Part shown: positions 42,015 to 50,756 of the stretch, piece after piece
Layout of the letters: every line of letters starts with the position of its first letter
Numbering within the stretch: the stretch's first letter is position 1
Assembly: GCF_900188185.1 (NCBI RefSeq)
Contig: NZ_FZPA01000007.1
Span: 62,001 to 126,000 of the forward strand
Reading direction: 5' to 3'
DNA from: Sphingopyxis indica
Lineage (GTDB): Bacteria; Pseudomonadota; Alphaproteobacteria; Sphingomonadales; Sphingomonadaceae
Length of the DNA: 64,000 nucleotides
Translations under genes and position numbers: made by a program
The notes under the pieces: generated by a model
What the model was told of the DNA's origin: nothing
The model's database searches: none
Seen by the model: only the letters and a program-made list of their open reading frames with translations

Positions 42015-42350
42015 TCACCAAAACCCCGCAACCACCAACATAGGGAATTTTAACCGCCCACTTCTGCGGAAACTTCGGTGCCCATTGACAGCCGTCGGCA
42101 CGCAATACTCGACGATGTGAAGTGATATGCAGCCGTTCCTGGTACCCTCCTTCTGAAGCGGTGCGTGCACATCCGGCTACCATTGCGTGATGCGGAGGTT
42201 GTGTTGGCGCAGGGCGCCATGACCGCGGAGGCGCGTCGGCGGATCGCGACGGTCGTACCCGGCGGCCTGAGTTAATGGGCAGGCCACATACGTTTGCTAA
42301 AGCAACTATTGCCGATTGAATAAATCGCCGAGAGTGCTAATGCTCGCGCC

Positions 42351-42833
42351 ATGTCAGTAACCTCTGGTAGCCCCGCTGCGGCCGCGCTGTTCGCGCTCAC
42401 CAACACTCTGCAGCCGATCAGGCGCTCCTGGGTGCAGGCGGTCATGATGGTCCTTGCGGAGCTCGGGCTGCCCAGTTCGCTCACCACTGCTGTCATCCTG
42501 GCTTCGCGCGGCGGCGACGCGGGGATCAGGCAAAATGTCCTCGCCGAGGAAGTGGGCGTTAATCCCGGCGCAATGGTGCGGATTCTGGACCAGGCGGAAG
42601 CGGCTGGCCTGCTTGAGCGACGTGCGTCGGCCGAGGATCGGCGCGTTAATACCGTTCACATTCTTCCCAAGGGACAGTGTCTTGCTGGAAAGATGGAAGC
42701 GGCTGTCGCAGATTTGCGCGAGGCGCTGCTCGGCGATCTACCGGTCGAGGACATCGAGACCGCCACGCGCGTCCTGCGACTGTTCGAGGGACGGATCGGC
42801 GCGTTCCTGCAGGCGGAGCGCGTCAACCGGTGA
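42351..42833 (+). CDS. MarR-family transcriptional regulator of the efflux operon
   Basis: A 160-residue winged-helix protein. The recognition region is RQNVLAEEVGVNPGAMVRIL, followed by DQAEAAGLLERRASAEDRRV and the wing VNTVHILPKG. MarR proteins usually repress a linked efflux or catabolic operon until an aromatic ligand binds. The next gene starts in a GTGA overlap, so the regulator is the first gene of its own operon. The region 42091-42350 upstream, just outside the IS21 right end, must hold the promoter; the IS insertion may have changed it. Confidence 0.9.
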   Translation: MSVTSGSPAAAALFALTNTLQPIRRSWVQAVMMVLAELGLPSSLTTAVILASRGGDAGIRQNVLAEEVGVNPGAMVRILDQAEAAGLLERRASAEDRRVNTVHILPKGQCLAGKMEAAVADLREALLGDLPVEDIETATRVLRLFEGRIGAFLQAERVNR

Positions 42834-44815
42834 AAGTCACGTCCGATCAGATACTGTTCTCGGTCAAGCTGTTCATCGCGGCGATGCTGGCCTTCGCGGT
42901 AGCGGTCCGGATCGGGCTCCCGCAGCCCTATTGGGCGCTTGTCACCTGCTGCGTGCTGATGAACCCCGCCACAGGCGCGATCCGCTCCAAGGCGGTCTAT
43001 CGCTTCGCCGGCACCCTGGGCGCCGGCATCGTGACACTCGGCATGGTGGCGCTTTTCGCCAGCGTACCGCTCCTGCTGATCATCTCGTCAGGCATCGTTG
43101 CGACGATCGCCTTTGGCGTATCATTCCTCGATCGGACCCCGCGGGCTTATGGGTTCCAGCTCTTCGCGGTGACGCTGATGCTGGTCGCCGTTGCCGGCGT
43201 GGACCATCCCGAGACGATGTTCGACACGGTTGTCGCACGCGTCACCGAGATCAGTCTCGGCGTGCTCGCGACCACATTAGTCGACAGTGTCGTAGCGCCT
43301 CGATCACTTGGCGGCTTGATGCGCTCAAACCTGCGTCGCTGGCTGCCCGACATGGAACGCTGGGCGAATGATGTGGTCGATGGCCGCGAAACGGGCGCAC
43401 AGGAAGCACATGACCGTCTGAAGATCCTCTCGGACGTCACCGCCCTGTCACAGATGGTGGTCTGGTTGCGCTACGATCCGACCGTCGACCGCGGCGAACT
43501 GCGCCACGTCCTCGCCATCCAACAGCGTTTGCTGAGCATGGTGCCGCTCCTTTCCGCGATCGCCGCTCGCATAGCGGGACTGACGCAGGCGGACCGCGCC
43601 GCGCTTGCACCATATCTTGCCGAGGCGCGCGATACTTTCCGAACCGGAGCAATGCCTTCTGCGCGCCTGGCCGATGGCGTGCGCAGCCTTCCGCTAGAGG
43701 CCGGGCGTGAACGACCCTGGCAGCAACTGGTCCATGATGCCCTCGCCGACATGCTCATGGATCTCTTGACGCTCTGGAGCGAGATCTGCCGAATCGACAG
43801 GGCGTTTGAGGGCGGGGCCGAGCTCGATCAGGAGCTCGCGGGTCAGGTTCGGCGGACGGCAGCATTCCCGCTGGCGTCCGATGTCGATCATGCAGCGCGC
43901 TCAGCCGCCGGCATTTTCGTAGCCTATATTCTGCTCTCCGGCCTGTGGCTGGCCACCGGATGGCACCAGGGACCTAATGCGGTGCTGATGGGAACCGTCG
44001 CGGTGGCCTTCTTCGGAGGGGGCGATGAACCGGGCAAGGCCATAGCCGCGTTCGGCCGCTTTGCGGTCCTTTCACTCTTCCTTGCCGCCATTCTCGCCTA
44101 TGGACTGCTTCCCCTGACCAACGATTTTCCGACATTCCTGATCGTCATGGGCCTGTTCATGCTTCCGATCGGCATGTGGGCGGCGGCAAACCCGATGGGC
44201 GTTCTCGTCCTTGCCTTCGGCCTCAGCAACATCAACCTGCAAGGTCACTATATGCCGTACGATTTTGCCTTCTTCCTCGAGGTCGGCTTCGCGAGCCTGA
44301 TCGGCATGTATGTCGCCTTCCTGGGCGCGGGCTTGTTCCGCCAATGGGGCGTCTCGCATCAGGTGCATCGTTTCCTGCGGAGGGAAGCACAGGAGATTGC
44401 CCGCCTCAGCCATTCGGCGACCCGGCGCGCTCGCGACCTTTATATGCAGCGGGCTCTCGATCGCATTGCCGGGATGACCATGCGGCTTGCCGCAAGCGGC
44501 CAGGTGGAGCGCAGCGCTGCGCTGCTCGCGCGCTTGCGCGTCGGCGTCAATATTGCCGACCTACGGATCATCGGGACCATGCTTGATCCCGCGGTGCGGG
44601 ACGCAACCGTGGGAGTACTCGAGCAGTTTCGCAGGGAGTTCGATGCAGCGCAGCCATCACCCCGCCTGCTTGCCCTGGTCGACGAGGCGCTCAACCAGCT
44701 GTGGCCCCGACGAGACAGCCAGAAAAGCAGTCCGGTGACCCAGGCGATCCGTTCGCTTGCCGGACTGCGCATTGCGCTGTTCGAGCGCGCGCCGGCATGG
44801 ATCCCCGCGTCGTGA
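42830..44815 (+). CDS. FUSC-family inner-membrane efflux transporter (AaeB-like)
   Basis: From GTG 42830 the protein is 661 residues. The N-terminal membrane domain begins FSVKLFIAAMLAFAVAVRIG and QPYWALVTCCVLMNPATGAI, the usual FUSC signature. A cytosolic helical region follows, then a second membrane block (SAAGIFVAYILLSGLWLATG to GFASLIGMYVAFLGAGLF). Proteins of this type export aromatic carboxylic acids with an HlyD partner. It overlaps the MarR stop by four bases and the DUF1656 gene start by 19. Substrate not known. Confidence 0.92.
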   Translation: MKVTSDQILFSVKLFIAAMLAFAVAVRIGLPQPYWALVTCCVLMNPATGAIRSKAVYRFAGTLGAGIVTLGMVALFASVPLLLIISSGIVATIAFGVSFLDRTPRAYGFQLFAVTLMLVAVAGVDHPETMFDTVVARVTEISLGVLATTLVDSVVAPRSLGGLMRSNLRRWLPDMERWANDVVDGRETGAQEAHDRLKILSDVTALSQMVVWLRYDPTVDRGELRHVLAIQQRLLSMVPLLSAIAARIAGLTQADRAALAPYLAEARDTFRTGAMPSARLADGVRSLPLEAGRERPWQQLVHDALADMLMDLLTLWSEICRIDRAFEGGAELDQELAGQVRRTAAFPLASDVDHAARSAAGIFVAYILLSGLWLATGWHQGPNAVLMGTVAVAFFGGGDEPGKAIAAFGRFAVLSLFLAAILAYGLLPLTNDFPTFLIVMGLFMLPIGMWAAANPMGVLVLAFGLSNINLQGHYMPYDFAFFLEVGFASLIGMYVAFLGAGLFRQWGVSHQVHRFLRREAQEIARLSHSATRRARDLYMQRALDRIAGMTMRLAASGQVERSAALLARLRVGVNIADLRIIGTMLDPAVRDATVGVLEQFRREFDAAQPSPRLLALVDEALNQLWPRRDSQKSSPVTQAIRSLAGLRIALFERAPAWIPAS

Positions 44816-45024
44816 TCGGTGAGATCAACCTCGCCGGCGTGTTCTTCTCGCCGTTGCTGTTCTGCATGGCCGTCGCTTTTATACTCCGGATCCTGCTGTC
44901 TCGCCTCCTTGAGACCGTCGGTTTCTATCGGGCCATATGGCAGCGTCCGCTCTTCGATACCGCCCTCTTCCTCATCCTCACCGGCGCGGCCTTCCTCGCG
45001 CTGCGTGGGCTCACCCATGGTTGA
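44797..45024 (+). CDS. DUF1656 small membrane protein (AaeX-like)
   Basis: A 75-residue protein with two hydrophobic segments (NLAGVFFSPLLFCMAVAFIL and PLFDTALFLILTGAAFLAL). EINLAGVFFSPLL is the DUF1656 mark. It is always found between FUSC and HlyD genes in AaeXAB-like operons, as here. ATG 44797 overlaps the end of the FUSC gene. Its exact role is unknown. Confidence 0.88.
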   Translation: MDPRVVIGEINLAGVFFSPLLFCMAVAFILRILLSRLLETVGFYRAIWQRPLFDTALFLILTGAAFLALRGLTHG

Positions 45025-45030
45025 AAATCG

Positions 45031-45948
45031 ATGATAGCATTAAACCGCGCCACGCTACTCCGCCTTCTCAAGCCGGTACTGACCATTCTCGCCGCCGCCC
45101 TTGCCGCGCTCGTGCTCTGGCATCTCTACACCTACTATACCTATGCGCCGCAGACCCGGGACGGAAAGATACGCGCCGACGTAGTGCCGCTGGCCGCCGA
45201 TGTGTCCGGCCGGGTTGAGGAGGTGCATGTCAGGGACAATCAGGTGGTCCGCAAAGGCGAGTTGCTCTTCACCATCGATCGTGTGCGTCTTCGCAATGCC
45301 CTGGCCCAGACGGAGGCGGCCGTCGCGGTGACGCGTGCGACACTCGATGCGGCCGAGCGGGAGAACAGACGCTATCGGCAGCTCGGAGATATCGTGTCAG
45401 ACCAGCAGCGCGACGAACGACGTTCGCAGGCCGAGGAAGCGCGCGCGCGTTATACGCAGGCGCTCGCCGACCGCGACCTCGCGCGTATCAATCTTGAACG
45501 ATCTGCCGTCCGCGCGCCCGTCAACGGCATCGTCACCAATTTCTCGCTGCGCCCTGGCGCTTATGCAACCGCCGGCCAGCCGGTGATGGCGCTGGTCGAC
45601 TCCGACAGCTATTATGTCGCGGGCTATTTCGAGGAGACCAAGCTCTCCCACATCCATCCGGGCGCACCTGTCACGATTCGCGTGATGGGCGAGGACCAGC
45701 CCCTCTCGGGGCATGTCGAGGGCCGCTCCGCCGGTATCGACGACCGCGAGCGGACCACCGCTGCGGGGAGCCTTCTCGCCAATGTCAACCCCACCTTCAG
45801 CTGGGTCCGCCTCGCCCAGCGTGTCCCCGTTCGCATTGCGATCGACAAGGTTCCGACAGGGATCGATCTTATCGCCGGGCGCACGGTCACCGTGACGGTC
45901 GAGGGCGCGGAGGATGCCCTGTTGATCGGAGGGGGCAGCCGGTCGTGA
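45031..45948 (+). CDS. HlyD-family periplasmic adaptor (AaeA/EmrA-like)
   Basis: A 305-residue membrane-fusion protein. One N-terminal anchor (LKPVLTILAAALAALVLWHL) is followed by the biotinyl-lipoyl domain (DVSGRVEEVHVRDNQVVRKG), a helical hairpin, then VRAPVNGIVTNFSLRPGAYA and the barrel (YYVAGYFEETKLSHIHPGAP). It links the FUSC pump to the outer-membrane factor encoded next, whose start overlaps its stop (GTGA). Confidence 0.94.
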   Translation: MIALNRATLLRLLKPVLTILAAALAALVLWHLYTYYTYAPQTRDGKIRADVVPLAADVSGRVEEVHVRDNQVVRKGELLFTIDRVRLRNALAQTEAAVAVTRATLDAAERENRRYRQLGDIVSDQQRDERRSQAEEARARYTQALADRDLARINLERSAVRAPVNGIVTNFSLRPGAYATAGQPVMALVDSDSYYVAGYFEETKLSHIHPGAPVTIRVMGEDQPLSGHVEGRSAGIDDRERTTAAGSLLANVNPTFSWVRLAQRVPVRIAIDKVPTGIDLIAGRTVTVTVEGAEDALLIGGGSRS

Positions 45949-47816
45949 GAGCGATCCGGTTTCACGCGCTGGCCGTGCTTGTATCGGCCAGCCTCATCGC
46001 CGGCTGTACAGCGGTCGGACCTGAATACAGAGCACCCGCCCTTCCCGCTCACGTCGGAGAGACGCCCACCGGCTTCAAGGAAGGGCGCTCCCCAGCCTAT
46101 TCGCCCGCCCCCCTGCCGGCGCACTGGTGGCAACTCTATGCCGATCCGCAGCTTGATGAACTGGTCGAGGAGGCGCTCAAGGTCAATACCGATCTTCGGG
46201 TCGTCGCCGCCAACCTTGAGCGGATGCGCGCCGTGGTGAACGAAGCGCGGGCACGAGCCGATGTGAAGACCTCGCTGGACGGCGTTGCTTCCGTGGGGGA
46301 AACCTCCAATCTCGGCATTGGCTCACCGGCCGGCATGCATGCCACGCTCGATGCCGGAATCGGCATCTCTTACGAGCTCGACGTAGTCGGCCGCATCAGG
46401 CGGACCATCGAGGCCGCCCAGGCTGACGCCGACGCACAGTCGGCGGCTTATGATCTGGCGCGGATCACCGTGGCCGCAAATGTCGTCGGCGCGTACAGCG
46501 ATGCGTGCGCTGCCGGCGCGCGAATTGCGGTCGCGACCCGCTCGGTCGATCTTCAACGGCGGAGCCTGGCGCTTACCGAGCGCGGGATGCGTGCAGGCCT
46601 CTACACACCGCTCGACGCAACCCGGTCGCGGGCCATCCTTGCACAACTGGAAGCCGCCGTGCCCCCGCTTGAAAGCAGCCGCAATGCTGCCCTTTACAGC
46701 CTCGCCGTCCTGCTCGGCCGGGCGCCTGGAGATTATCCGGCACAGCTCGATGAATGCGCTGTCATCCCTACAGTCCGGCAATCGCTGCCCATCGGCGACG
46801 GCGCCGCCCTCATCCGTCGCAGGCCCGATATCCGCGAAGCGGAGCGCGCACTCGCCGCTGCAACCGCCCGGGTCGGGATCGCAACCGCCGACCTCTATCC
46901 CAGCGTCAGCCTTGGAGGCTCGCTTGGCACGACGTCGCGAAGCGTTGAAGGGCTCGTCGACAGCTCGGCATTCCGGTTCAGTGTCGGTCCGCTGATCTCC
47001 TGGAGTTTTCCCAATCGCAGCGTCGCGCGCGCGCGCATAGCACAATGGGACGCGACAGCGCGGGCCGCGCTCGCGCGCTTCGACGGCAGCGTGCTGTCAG
47101 CGCTCCGCGAAGCAGAGACCGCGCTTGGCACTTATGCCCGCGATCTTGAAGAGAATGCGAAGCTTAAGGTCGGGCTGGATGAAAGCCGCAAGGCTGCGGC
47201 TCTTCAGTCGCGGATGACGCGGGGTGGGTTGACGTCCAGTCTTGAACTGCTGGATGCCGAGCGAAGCCTTGCCAGTGCCGAAGCCGCTCTGGCCGTCTCC
47301 AATGCCACGATCGCCGCAGACCGTGTCCGCCTTTTTCTCGCTCTTGGTGGTGGATGGGAAACGTCTTCCGCCGGGCAGACGGGGGAAGCTGAAAAAATGG
47401 AACAGGCTTGCCGTCAGATCGGTCTATCGACCACCAGCACCCGAAACGATCAAAATGCCAGCCTGGCCGCTCGGCTCCGCTGCGCTCCGCCTCCCGCCAA
47501 GGCTGGCATCGGAGGCGATCTCCAACTAACTATGCAACCGGACCAGTCATCGCGGGCAGTCCATAGGCACGACCATCGTCTCTCCCGCGCATCCTCTACA
47601 TGCGCGTCTCGTCATTTGCACTGTCTGATTTTCTTTCCAGGCCCGGTCAGGGTGATCCCGCTTGCGTCTACTGTCATGGTCACTCCGCCGCCTTGGAACG
47701 GTCCGCCTGTTTCAGTCGCCTTGAGTTGGGCAAGATTGCCATCTGTTCGGAGCGTGGCCGTTAGACCGTCATTCAGGAAATCCACCGAGACTATGCCGTT
47801 GTCCTGGCAGCGATAG
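45945..47816 (+). CDS. NodT-family outer-membrane efflux lipoprotein with aberrant C-terminus
   Basis: TolC-like channel for the efflux operon. The lipobox LIAGC (C21) follows a signal peptide. Typical segments are WWQLYADPQLDELVEEALK, RRPDIREAERALAAATARVG and YPSVSLGGSLGT. The family normally ends soon after LFLALGGGWE (about residue 470). Here the frame runs on to 623 residues through low-identity Pro/Arg/Ser-rich sequence and overlaps a convergent lipoprotein gene by 205 bases. The native stop was probably lost in a deletion or frameshift near 47.4 kb; the core may still work. The start is GTG with GGAGGGGG upstream. Confidence 0.88.
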   Translation: MRAIRFHALAVLVSASLIAGCTAVGPEYRAPALPAHVGETPTGFKEGRSPAYSPAPLPAHWWQLYADPQLDELVEEALKVNTDLRVVAANLERMRAVVNEARARADVKTSLDGVASVGETSNLGIGSPAGMHATLDAGIGISYELDVVGRIRRTIEAAQADADAQSAAYDLARITVAANVVGAYSDACAAGARIAVATRSVDLQRRSLALTERGMRAGLYTPLDATRSRAILAQLEAAVPPLESSRNAALYSLAVLLGRAPGDYPAQLDECAVIPTVRQSLPIGDGAALIRRRPDIREAERALAAATARVGIATADLYPSVSLGGSLGTTSRSVEGLVDSSAFRFSVGPLISWSFPNRSVARARIAQWDATARAALARFDGSVLSALREAETALGTYARDLEENAKLKVGLDESRKAAALQSRMTRGGLTSSLELLDAERSLASAEAALAVSNATIAADRVRLFLALGGGWETSSAGQTGEAEKMEQACRQIGLSTTSTRNDQNASLAARLRCAPPPAKAGIGGDLQLTMQPDQSSRAVHRHDHRLSRASSTCASRHLHCLIFFPGPVRVIPLASTVMVTPPPWNGPPVSVALSWARLPSVRSVAVRPSFRKSTETMPLSWQR

Positions 47817-47986
47817 GTCATACTTTTCTCGATTGCCGGTGGCAGCTTTGCGGGAGCGATCGGTTTCGCGACGTTGGTTGTGTTGCTCGCGTTTGTCGTG
47901 CCGCTATCGCAGGCTGACAGGAGAACAGCAGACGCGAGCGCCAATCCGCCAAGTGTCCGCACGACTGACGACGATAGGTTGTCCAT
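47612..47986 (-). CDS. Small lipoprotein, MliC-like
   Basis: A 124-residue exported protein with signal peptide and lipobox (GLALASAVLLSAC). The mature domain (MTYRCQDNGIVSVDFLNDGL, then LKATETGGPFQGGG and a final RQCK) resembles MliC/PliC-type lysozyme-inhibitor folds with one disulfide; this is a suggestion from pattern only. Its 3' part is overlapped by the extended reading frame of the efflux gene on the other strand. The 302 bases upstream (47987-48288) hold no gene that I can support. Confidence 0.7.
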   Translation of the reverse strand: MDNLSSSVVRTLGGLALASAVLLSACDSGTTNASNTTNVAKPIAPAKLPPAIEKSMTYRCQDNGIVSVDFLNDGLTATLRTDGNLAQLKATETGGPFQGGGVTMTVDASGITLTGPGKKIRQCK

Positions 47987-48288
47987 GTGCTTCCTTTTAT
48001 TCTTCCGAACATACAGCTCAGTTGCGGTTGATTGATCCGCTCTTCTTCAGGCGCAGCCGAGGGTGCTCCGCGCTTGTGTCCTCCGAGGTCCGCTCGTTTT
48101 CCCCGTTCGGCTCGTCCTGCCAGCCCCGGAGACGAAGGATGGGTCGCCGACCGCCACTCGTTGGTGTTTCCAAGGTCATCATACCAGCCTTTCGCGGCGT
48201 TCGCCTCGACGGACGATGCTTTCATTGGTCCTGCCAGCCGGCGCGACGCGACCCGAAGGGCTTCGACCAGTGGACAATGGTAGCCGGT

Positions 48289-48453
48289 TCAGGGAATACC
48301 GGCTGGCAGGTGGCGGGACCCGGCGCCTAGGGTAGGGAGAAATAGCGCAAACGGGCCCGTCAAACCGAACGGAAAAAACAATGCTGCGGAGAACCCCATG
48401 ATCGCGAGCGACCGTGCCGGCTTCCACAGGGGAATGAATGCGCTGGTTCCCAT
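48289..48453 (-). CDS. Short or truncated membrane ORF behind TetR operator
   Basis: A 54-residue reading (MGTSAFIPLWKPARSLAIMG, then SAALFFPFGLTGPFALFLP) that looks like the N-terminus of a membrane protein and ends abruptly. Its start looks real: CCGGAGAGATA precedes ATG 48453, and a perfect 20-bp palindromic operator lies 21 bases further up. It is probably the broken target gene of the nearby TetR regulator. Family unknown. Confidence 0.45.
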   Translation of the reverse strand: MGTSAFIPLWKPARSLAIMGFSAALFFPFGLTGPFALFLPTLGAGSRHLPAGIP

Positions 48454-48473
48454 TATCTCTCCGGAGCACATTA

Positions 48474-48493
48474 TGGAATGAGCGCTCATTCCA
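48474..48493. promoter_or_regulatory. TetR-type palindromic operator, copy 1
   Basis: TGGAATGAGCGCTCATTCCA is a perfect 20-bp palindrome, the size and form of a TetR-family operator. It lies just upstream of the leftward ORF starting at 48453 and 276 bases beyond the end of the tetR-like gene. A near-identical site is at 39657-39680. The remainder of 48494-48768 shows no gene. Confidence 0.65.
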
Positions 48494-48768
48494 ATTTCCA
48501 ATAGGCAACCCCGTTTCTCTGGTCAAGCAGTAAATTCAATTCTGGTCAGCGTCTGTGCTGCGATCATACGCCTCGCGCTTCCGGTCTTTAAAGGGCAGAT
48601 CCCAGCGGACACAGCTCAATCACCCGATGATAGCCGCTGCTCAGCTGAATCCAGCGGCATCATCGCTTATACTCGCCGCAAGTCAGGGCTGCGGTCTAAA
48701 AGCTTCACCGTCACCGATGTCACGATGGGTCCTTCCCCGCTTACGGCCTTGCGCGCATTTCGGAGTCG

Positions 48769-49398
48769 TCACGGCTGGGCTTGCACGCGACCGCTTTCCA
48801 GTCCCGCTAGACCGAGCGCGCGCATCATCAGGCAAGCAGTGCTGTGGCTTGTCGCCTCGGCATCGACGGGTGGCGACATCGCCGTGCGATGGCCGAGGCC
48901 GATGAAGCAGGCCATCATGACATCTCCATAGGAGTCGAGCTCGGCCGCGGGCACATCGGGCCGCGCAAGCGCAGCGAGGCGGCGTATGCCATCGCGGTAA
49001 AAGGCGGTCTGCGTCTCGAACCGCTCCGCGACTGTCGGATTTCGGCAAGCCTCCGCCAAAATCTCATAGAACAGGCTGCTATCCTCATTGTGCAACGAAC
49101 TGGCAGCGATTGCCTTGATCGCCTCGAACATCGCAAGCTCGCGCCGTTCCACAGCGTCGAAAATCGAGTGCATCTCGGCTAGGCGAACGCGCACATTTTC
49201 TTCTACTATTGCGAGGATGACGTCGTCCTTGTCGGTAAAGAGTCGATATATCTGGCCGACGCTGACCGATGCTTCTTCCGCCAATTCCGCCGTTGTCGTC
49301 GCATAAAAGCCCTTCGAACCGAACAATCTGCGAGCAGCATCGACTATTCTCTCGCGCGGCGACTCTCCCTCGACATAATTTCTTGAAGAACGTTTCAT
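48769..49398 (-). CDS. TetR-family transcriptional regulator
   Basis: A 209-residue repressor. The N-terminal DNA-binding domain is SPRERIVDAARRLFGSKGFY then ATTTAELAEEASVSVGQIYR and LFTDKDDVILAIV, followed by an all-helical ligand domain. AGGGAAAGGTTCGA precedes ATG 49398, chosen over 49458. It reads toward the palindromic operator and truncated ORF. With the MarR-controlled efflux operon nearby it probably senses a hydrophobic or aromatic toxicant. Confidence 0.9.
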   Translation of the reverse strand: MKRSSRNYVEGESPRERIVDAARRLFGSKGFYATTTAELAEEASVSVGQIYRLFTDKDDVILAIVEENVRVRLAEMHSIFDAVERRELAMFEAIKAIAASSLHNEDSSLFYEILAEACRNPTVAERFETQTAFYRDGIRRLAALARPDVPAAELDSYGDVMMACFIGLGHRTAMSPPVDAEATSHSTACLMMRALGLAGLESGRVQAQP

Positions 49399-49569
49399 TC
49401 GAACCTTTCCCTGCGTCCTCTGTTTGACGATCTTTGGACGCGACACATGCCGGTCCATCCGGGTCTATCCCGCAGGCCTACATTTCATATGGATGAGGGG
49501 GAAGCACTAACAGCTTGCTGAAATGGGCTTCATCGCGCGGTCGACAGGATTCCGTTCCCGCCATTGGAC

Positions 49570-50579
49570 TAGGTGTTTAGTCCCAGCATGTGATGGTGTA
49601 AGCTTGTTATCGTCACAGCGGGAGGGATTATGGGGCAGCTTTTACATGGGAGCGCCAAGACCACGCACGCCGTTCGAGCGGAGCTACAGCGATCGCAAGC
49701 TCCGGTCGCGCAGCTCGCGAAGCGGTGCGGGATCAACGAGAAGACGGTGATCAAGTGGCGTCGCCGACAGTCGGTCGAGGATATGCCGATGGGGCCGAAG
49801 GAACGGCGCAGCACCGTGCTGTCGCCGATGGAAGAAGCCGCGATCGTGGCGCTCAGGGTGCAGGCCCGGCTGCCGCTCGATGACGTCTTCATCGCGTTGA
49901 AGGACGTGATCCCGAACCTGACGCGCTCGTCGCTTCACCGCTGCCTGCAGCGGCACGGGATCAGCCGATTGCCGAAGGCGGATCGCGAGAAGCCGAAGAA
50001 GTTCAAGAAGTACGAGATCGGCTATTTCCACATCGATATCGCCGAACTGCGCTACGAAGGCGGCAAAGGATTCCTCTATGTCGCGGTGGACCGCACCTCG
50101 AAGCTGGTGTTCGCCCGCATCTATCGACGGGCGACCAAGCTCGCCGCGGCAGCCTTCCTGCGCGTGCTGATCAAGACGGTTCCCTACAGGATCCACACCA
50201 TCCTGACCGACAACGGCGTGCAGTTCGTGCAGCGTGACCAGGGCGGCACACTGGGATGGATCGGCCATATCTTCGGCCGTGTCTGCGAGCAGAACGGCAT
50301 CGAGCATCGCCTCACCAAACCCTATCACCCATGGACCAACGGTCAGGCCGAAAGGATGGTGCGCACCATCAAGGAGGCCACCGTCAAATCTTTCCATTAC
50401 ACGTCGATCAACGAGCTGCGCCGCCATGTCCGCGACTGGTTGGTCGCTTACAACTTTGCCAAGCAGTTGAAGGCACTGCGCTTCAAGACACCCTATGAGG
50501 CCATCGAAGAACTCTGGAAATCCAAGCCGGATATCTTCAATATGGAGCCACACCATCACACGCTGGGACTAAACACCTA
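49570..50579 (+). mobile_element. IS481-family-like insertion sequence
   Basis: About 1010 bp bounded by inverted repeats: left TAGGTGTTTAGTCCCAGC (49570-49587) and its inverse at 50562-50579, extended imperfectly by TGTGATGGTG. The exact tips and any target duplication are uncertain. One transposase gene fills it. Confidence 0.8.
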
Positions 50580-50580
50580 A
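49630..50580 (+). CDS. IS481-type DDE transposase
   Basis: A 316-residue transposase. The N-terminal helix-turn-helix is APVAQLAKRCGINEKTVIKW. The rve-type catalytic domain has IGYFHIDIAELRYEGGKGFL (first Asp), HTILTDNGVQFVQR (second Asp) and RLTKPYHPWTNGQAERMVRT (Glu). Its stop codon lies within the right inverted repeat, so the last residues (HTLGLNT) are encoded by the repeat itself. Intact. Confidence 0.93.
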   Translation: MGQLLHGSAKTTHAVRAELQRSQAPVAQLAKRCGINEKTVIKWRRRQSVEDMPMGPKERRSTVLSPMEEAAIVALRVQARLPLDDVFIALKDVIPNLTRSSLHRCLQRHGISRLPKADREKPKKFKKYEIGYFHIDIAELRYEGGKGFLYVAVDRTSKLVFARIYRRATKLAAAAFLRVLIKTVPYRIHTILTDNGVQFVQRDQGGTLGWIGHIFGRVCEQNGIEHRLTKPYHPWTNGQAERMVRTIKEATVKSFHYTSINELRRHVRDWLVAYNFAKQLKALRFKTPYEAIEELWKSKPDIFNMEPHHHTLGLNT

Positions 50581-50756
50581 GCAGACCGTAGCGGTTGCCA
50601 GCCCATTGAATGACGGCGTTGCCGATCGAGGCAATTGAATGGGGGTAAGCAGCGCCGCATCGGCACGCCGCGAGCACCGAATTCCAAGGTAACGGAGGTC
50701 ATCAATTCGATCAGGCTGCATGCGACATCAATTCCGACCAGCAATCTTCCCGATTA

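Larger units (their letters stand above)
39755..42090 (+). mobile_element. Complete IS21-family insertion sequence
   Basis: A 2336-bp element with istA and istB. The left end (TGTCAGTGGGCGTG, then GCGAAAGTGGGCATTGAAAA) and the right end read in reverse (TGTCAATGGGCACC, then GCAGAAGTGGGCGGTTAAAA) match over about 48 bases. It is flanked by 6-bp direct repeats GCCGTC at 39749-39754 and 42091-42096. Intact ends, genes and target duplication point to recent transposition. Confidence 0.88.
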
